Both the position numbers and the translations under genes were made by a program. A stretch of DNA of 64,000 nucleotides from Streptomyces flaveolus (lineage in GTDB: Bacteria > Actinomycetota > Actinomycetes > Streptomycetales > Streptomycetaceae), in assembly GCF_000716535.1 (NCBI RefSeq), contig NZ_JNWV01000005.1, positions 124,001 to 188,000 on the forward strand, in the 5' to 3' direction. Of the stretch, positions 60,851 through 64,000 are shown in pieces. The notes beneath the pieces were generated by a model that saw nothing but the letters and a program-made list of their open reading frames with translations, searched no databases and was not told the DNA's origin. Position 1 is the first letter of the stretch; every line of letters begins with the position of its first letter.

Positions 60851-61902
60851 TTGACCGCCGTGATGATGCCGTGCGGGGTGATGGCCTCGGTGCAGCGGGT
60901 GCGCCGCACCCGGTCGAACCCGACCTCCTTCAGCGACTTCTCGTAGCCCTCCCAGGAGTAGAGCATCCCGCCCTCGCCGGCGACGGCCGCGAAGAAGGGG
61001 CTGGCCAGGGCGGCCATGAGGGGGCCGTCGTAGTCGTCCTCGGACATCGAGTTCAGGATCAGCACCCGGCCGCCGTCCGGCAGCACGTCGTGGGCGTGGC
61101 CGAGGAGCACGCGGATGCGGTCCTGCGGCCAGATCTGCAACTGGTGCACGAACATCACGGTGTCGTGTCCCTCGGGGTAGTCACCCGCGAAGATGTCGCC
61201 CTCGACCACCTTGACGCGGTCGCCGAGTCCCGCCTCCGCCACCCGCTTTCGGGCGAGGTCGACCACCTTCGGGATCTCCAGGACCGTGACCTCGACGTCC
61301 GGGTGGGCCCGGGCCACCGCCATGGCCATCGTCGCGTCCCCGCCACCGACGTCGAGGATCCTCCGGGAGGCGCTGAAGTCGCCGTACTTGATCAGGTGCC
61401 TGCTGGCGACGGCCGACCAGGTGCCCATGAAGTGGTAGAAGACCTTCAGGAGTTCGGGGTCCTGGCTGAGCCGGTGGTAGACCGTGGCGCCGTCGCCCGG
61501 GTAGCGGCGCAGGCCGACGTTGCTGTTGGCCCGTAGGGACTCGGTGAAGTCGACGAGGCCGGGGTAGGTGACGTACGCCTCGAACCCGACGACCGCCTTG
61601 ACGAGTTCCCAGTGCCCGCCAGTGAACAGGTCCGATATCGACCGCGAGTTGAAGTACCCCTCCGCGGTGCGCTCGACCAGCCGCAGCGAGGTGACACCGA
61701 GCAGCAGGATGTCCAAGGACCGCTCTGCCAGGCCCAGTTCCTCGCCGATCCGCTCACGCGGCGTACCGGGGCTGCGCTCCAGCAGGTCGAAGAGGCCGAG
61801 TTCCACACCGGCACGGGTGAACTGGAAGGCGTTGTGTCCGAGCAGCACGGTGGTCAGGGCGTCCGGGACGACGCTCGCGGGCTGGTTCTGTACCTCGGTC
61901 AT
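60847..61902 (-). CDS. SAM-dependent O-methyltransferase
   Basis: 351 aa. N-terminal helical dimerisation part (LTTVLLGHNAFQFTRAGVELGLFDLL, RIGEELGLAERSLDILLLG), then the SAM-binding core: RRILDVGGGDATMAMAVARAHPDVEVTVLEIP, VVEGDIFAGDYPEGHDTVMFVHQLQIWP and GGRVLILNSMSEDD. This is the O-methyltransferase family 2 layout common in antibiotic clusters. Overlaps both neighbours in the leftward operon. Confidence 0.92.
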   Translation of the reverse strand: MTEVQNQPASVVPDALTTVLLGHNAFQFTRAGVELGLFDLLERSPGTPRERIGEELGLAERSLDILLLGVTSLRLVERTAEGYFNSRSISDLFTGGHWELVKAVVGFEAYVTYPGLVDFTESLRANSNVGLRRYPGDGATVYHRLSQDPELLKVFYHFMGTWSAVASRHLIKYGDFSASRRILDVGGGDATMAMAVARAHPDVEVTVLEIPKVVDLARKRVAEAGLGDRVKVVEGDIFAGDYPEGHDTVMFVHQLQIWPQDRIRVLLGHAHDVLPDGGRVLILNSMSEDDYDGPLMAALASPFFAAVAGEGGMLYSWEGYEKSLKEVGFDRVRRTRCTEAITPHGIITAVK

Positions 61903-62663
61903 GATGCTTCTCCCTGGAATGAGAGGGTGTCGATCAGGTCGTCGGTGGTGAGCGACTGCATGCCGGAGGCGGTGGTGGAACTGCGGCCGGCCGAGGCGTC
62001 CGGGGCGCTGACGGCGACCGCGCCGATCACGTCGGACGGCACGTCGGGCAGGTCGTACAGGAGCCGCCGGCCCAGCCGGTACGGCCGGTCCCGGCCCGTG
62101 GCGGCGAGCGGCAGGTGCGAGAGGTCCACGCCCGGCATCGCGGGCAGGCCGCGCCCGCTGAGCTTGACCAGCGCCTCCTTCCGTACCCAGATCCGCAGGA
62201 ACGCGGGGTGAGGAGCGGGGGACCCGCGGATCCGGTCGATCTCACCGCGCGTCAGGAAGGACCCGGACCCGCGGAGGCCGGGCCCGGCGCCGTGGGCGGC
62301 CGGCCCGGGCAGCCGCTCGACGTCGATGCCGACGGGGTGATCGGCGGCCGAGGCCGCCACCACCCCGTCCGCGTACGACAGGCTGACCCCGCACCGCGCG
62401 CCCGTGACCCGCGGCCGGCCGTGCGGGCCCGCACAGAGCGGGCACCGCTGGTCCAGCACGACGTCCCGGAACGAGCCGCCTGTCCGCCGTGCGACGCACA
62501 TCCGGGCCAGGACGTGCGCGGCCAGGAAGTCCGCCCGGGCCCGCCCGGTGCGCGCGGCGGCGAGGCGCCGTCGCTCGGCGTCGGTCAGGACCGACGCGTC
62601 CGCACCGGGCAGGGCCAGGAGCCGGTCCGTCTCCGCGACGGCGACGGTCAGGACCGGCGTCAC
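61899..62663 (-). CDS. 4'-Phosphopantetheinyl transferase (Sfp-type)
   Basis: 254 aa from a GTG at 62663. CPLCAGPHGRPRVTG, VSLSYADGVVAASAADHPVGIDVERL (GIDVE Mg site) and FLRIWVRKEALVKLSGRGL (WxxKEAxxK) are the Sfp signatures. It attaches the phosphopantetheine arm to carrier proteins of NRPS or PKS. Its place between the exporter and methyltransferase genes of an operon ending a thioesterase gene supports an adjacent assembly-line cluster to the right. Confidence 0.93.
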   Translation of the reverse strand: MTPVLTVAVAETDRLLALPGADASVLTDAERRRLAAARTGRARADFLAAHVLARMCVARRTGGSFRDVVLDQRCPLCAGPHGRPRVTGARCGVSLSYADGVVAASAADHPVGIDVERLPGPAAHGAGPGLRGSGSFLTRGEIDRIRGSPAPHPAFLRIWVRKEALVKLSGRGLPAMPGVDLSHLPLAATGRDRPYRLGRRLLYDLPDVPSDVIGAVAVSAPDASAGRSSTTASGMQSLTTDDLIDTLSFQGEAS

Positions 62664-62670
62664 CGGCTCC

Positions 62671-63600
62671 TCACTTCTTGCGCTGGCTGTAGACGACGCC
62701 GGCGAGCGACAGCGCGCCGCCCACCACCGCGAGCCACGGCGGTGTCTCGTCGAGGATCAGCCAGGCCAGGGTCACCGCGATCGGCGGGGACAGGTAGGTG
62801 AGCGCGCCCATCTTCCCCGCGGTGGAGCGGGCCAGCGCGTAGCCCCAGGTGGTGAAGGCGACCGAGGTCGGGAACACACCGAGGTACAGCGTCCAGCCGA
62901 TCGCCTCGCCGCTCGCGTGCGAGAGGTTGTCGATGAGCTGGGGCAGGAACGGCAGGCAGAGCACGGCGCCGACGACACACGCCAGCCAGGTGATCACCAG
63001 GGCCGAACTGTTGCCGAGCAGCGGCTTCTCGGTGACGACACCGCCCGCGTACGCGGCGGCGGCCAGCAGCGCCAGCGCACTGCCCGTCCCGGCCTCCAGG
63101 CCCTTGCTGGAGGTCGCGAGGCCGATCAGCAGCACACCGGCGAGGGCGACGACGCCGCCGACGACCAGGGGACGCGGGAAGCCCTCCTTGAGGAGGAACC
63201 CGGCCAGTACGGCGATCAGCACCGGCCCCAGGCTGATGATCATGGATGTGGTGCCGGCGTCGATCCGCTGCTCGGCGGCGTTCAGCGCCACGTTGTACAC
63301 GCCGAACCACAGCAGACCGCACAGCACCAGGCGCGGCAGGTCGGAGCGGGGCGGCAGCGGGACCCTGCGGACCAGGACGACCGCGCCCAGCAGCACCGCA
63401 CCGATGAACAGCCGCGCCAGGGTCAGCGCCCCCGGATCGAGGTCCTTGCCGGCCGCGCGGATGCCGATGAACGCGGAAGCCCACAGGAAGACGGTCAGCA
63501 GCCCGGCCGCGACCGCGAGCGGCGGTGTGCCCGGGGACGGGGGCGGGGTCTGCGGTGAATCCGGTGAGGCGGTCCCCTGATTGGCTTGCGCAGAGGTCAC
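62671..63600 (-). CDS. EamA/DMT-family exporter
   Basis: 309 aa from a GTG at 63600, overlapping the thioesterase stop (GTGA). Ten TM segments in two EamA repeats: LLTVFLWASAFIGIRAAGKDLDPGALTLARLFIGAVLL... and ALALLAAAAYAGGVVTEKPLLG...TTWGYALARSTAGKMGALTYLSPPIAVTLAWLILDETP. Probably exports the product or a precursor of the cluster. Confidence 0.93.
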   Translation of the reverse strand: MTSAQANQGTASPDSPQTPPPSPGTPPLAVAAGLLTVFLWASAFIGIRAAGKDLDPGALTLARLFIGAVLLGAVVLVRRVPLPPRSDLPRLVLCGLLWFGVYNVALNAAEQRIDAGTTSMIISLGPVLIAVLAGFLLKEGFPRPLVVGGVVALAGVLLIGLATSSKGLEAGTGSALALLAAAAYAGGVVTEKPLLGNSSALVITWLACVVGAVLCLPFLPQLIDNLSHASGEAIGWTLYLGVFPTSVAFTTWGYALARSTAGKMGALTYLSPPIAVTLAWLILDETPPWLAVVGGALSLAGVVYSQRKK

Positions 63601-64000
63601 AGACGTTCACTTCCTTGTCGGTCTACGGGGACGGTTCGCTCAGAGGTGTCCAGGGCCGCCGCCAGCCGCCGCGCGACCTGGGCGACGTGGGGCGGGCGCA
63701 GCAGGGTGAAGTGGTTTCCGGGGAGCGTGGCCTCCTCGCGGACACCGCCCCGGGTCTGCCGCGCCCAGGAGGCGCGGTGTTCCCGGAGCCGGTCACGGGC
63801 CCACCAGAGGGTCAACGGGGCGTCGACGACCGACGGGTGGTGCGTGAGCATCAACTGCTCGTGCCGTTCGGCCAGTTCCGCCTCGCGGAGCAGGGCTTCG
63901 GACGGCAGCACCCGGGAGCCGCGCTCCTCGGCCCAGGTGATCAGCAGCTTCAGCCGTTCCGCCAGCGGCAGTCCGCGCAGCCGGTCACGGAGTGCCGCGG
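63597..64000 (-). CDS. Thioesterase domain, C-terminal part (5' end outside window)
   Basis: The frame is open to base 64000. It reads ALRDRLRGLPLAERLKLLITWAEERG, SEALLREAELAERHEQLMLTHHPS, VVDAPLTLWWARDRLREHRASWARQT, then GNHFTLLRPPHVAQVARRLAAAL with the catalytic His in GNHFT. This is the end of an alpha/beta-hydrolase thioesterase such as the TE domain that closes an NRPS or PKS. Whether it is a fused TE or a separate enzyme cannot be seen. Confidence 0.85.
   Translation of the reverse strand, partial: AALRDRLRGLPLAERLKLLITWAEERGSRVLPSEALLREAELAERHEQLMLTHHPSVVDAPLTLWWARDRLREHRASWARQTRGGVREEATLPGNHFTLLRPPHVAQVARRLAAALDTSERTVPVDRQGSERL

Overview
The window is very GC-rich, densely packed actinobacterial DNA. 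Gene content (SARP/AfsR regulators, ANTAR, DUF2267, DUF1360, Rv1733c and FUSC proteins, frequent GTG starts, 4-nt gene overlaps, a chloramphenicol-phosphotransferase relative) points to Streptomyces or a close relative. The number of decayed genes suggests an accessory chromosome arm. No rRNA, tRNA, CRISPR array, transposase or phage gene was seen.

Left part (1-15 kb): end of an M1 peptidase, a secreted GH25 lysozyme, a MOSC protein, a FUSC membrane protein, a P1B-4-type metal ATPase divergent from an NmtR-like Ni/Co sensor, two FAD monooxygenases (one paired with a TetR regulator and two clear operators), an AI-2E-family protein, and ANTAR, DUF2267 and DUF1360 genes. Two non-coding tandem repeat arrays lie here: about 33-34 bp units at 6.8-7.2 kb and 52 bp units at 14.55-14.96 kb.

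Centre (15-30.4 kb): a complete high-affinity, oxygen-tolerant [NiFe]-hydrogenase island (group 1h, formerly group 5). Rightward operon: hypX, maturation protease, hypB, hypF, hypC, hypD, hypE. Leftward operon: a 506-aa protein of unknown function, hemerythrin-like protein, hhyS, hhyL, NifU-like protein, DUF5947 protein, two small proteins, hypA. The operons converge on one hairpin. HypX (CO ligand synthesis in air) and a Cys-to-Asp change at the proximal cluster of the small subunit fit scavenging of atmospheric H2. Several accessory proteins have no assigned role.

Right-centre (30.5-44 kb): LysR/DoxX pair, large secreted or membrane proteins, remnants of a molybdopterin nitrate reductase and of a class I phosphomannose isomerase, a beta-lactamase-fold hydrolase, a YraQ-type permease with its TIGR03943 partner, a BrkB-like protein behind an 18-bp palindrome, an SDR and a CPBP protease whose tail carries a 14-residue repeat.

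Right part (44-64 kb): two SARP/NB-ARC regulators flanking a chloramphenicol phosphotransferase-like gene. One SARP is truncated and has about 15 copies of a 13-residue (39-bp) repeat inserted before its Walker A motif. Then a histone-H1-like winged-helix protein, fragments of GH2 and GH127 glycosidases, an intact GH88 enzyme and small enzymes. The window ends in a leftward, overlapping biosynthetic operon: thioesterase (partial), EamA exporter, phosphopantetheinyl transferase, O-methyltransferase, M20 amidohydrolase.

All identifications come from reading motifs and family resemblance. No database search was run.
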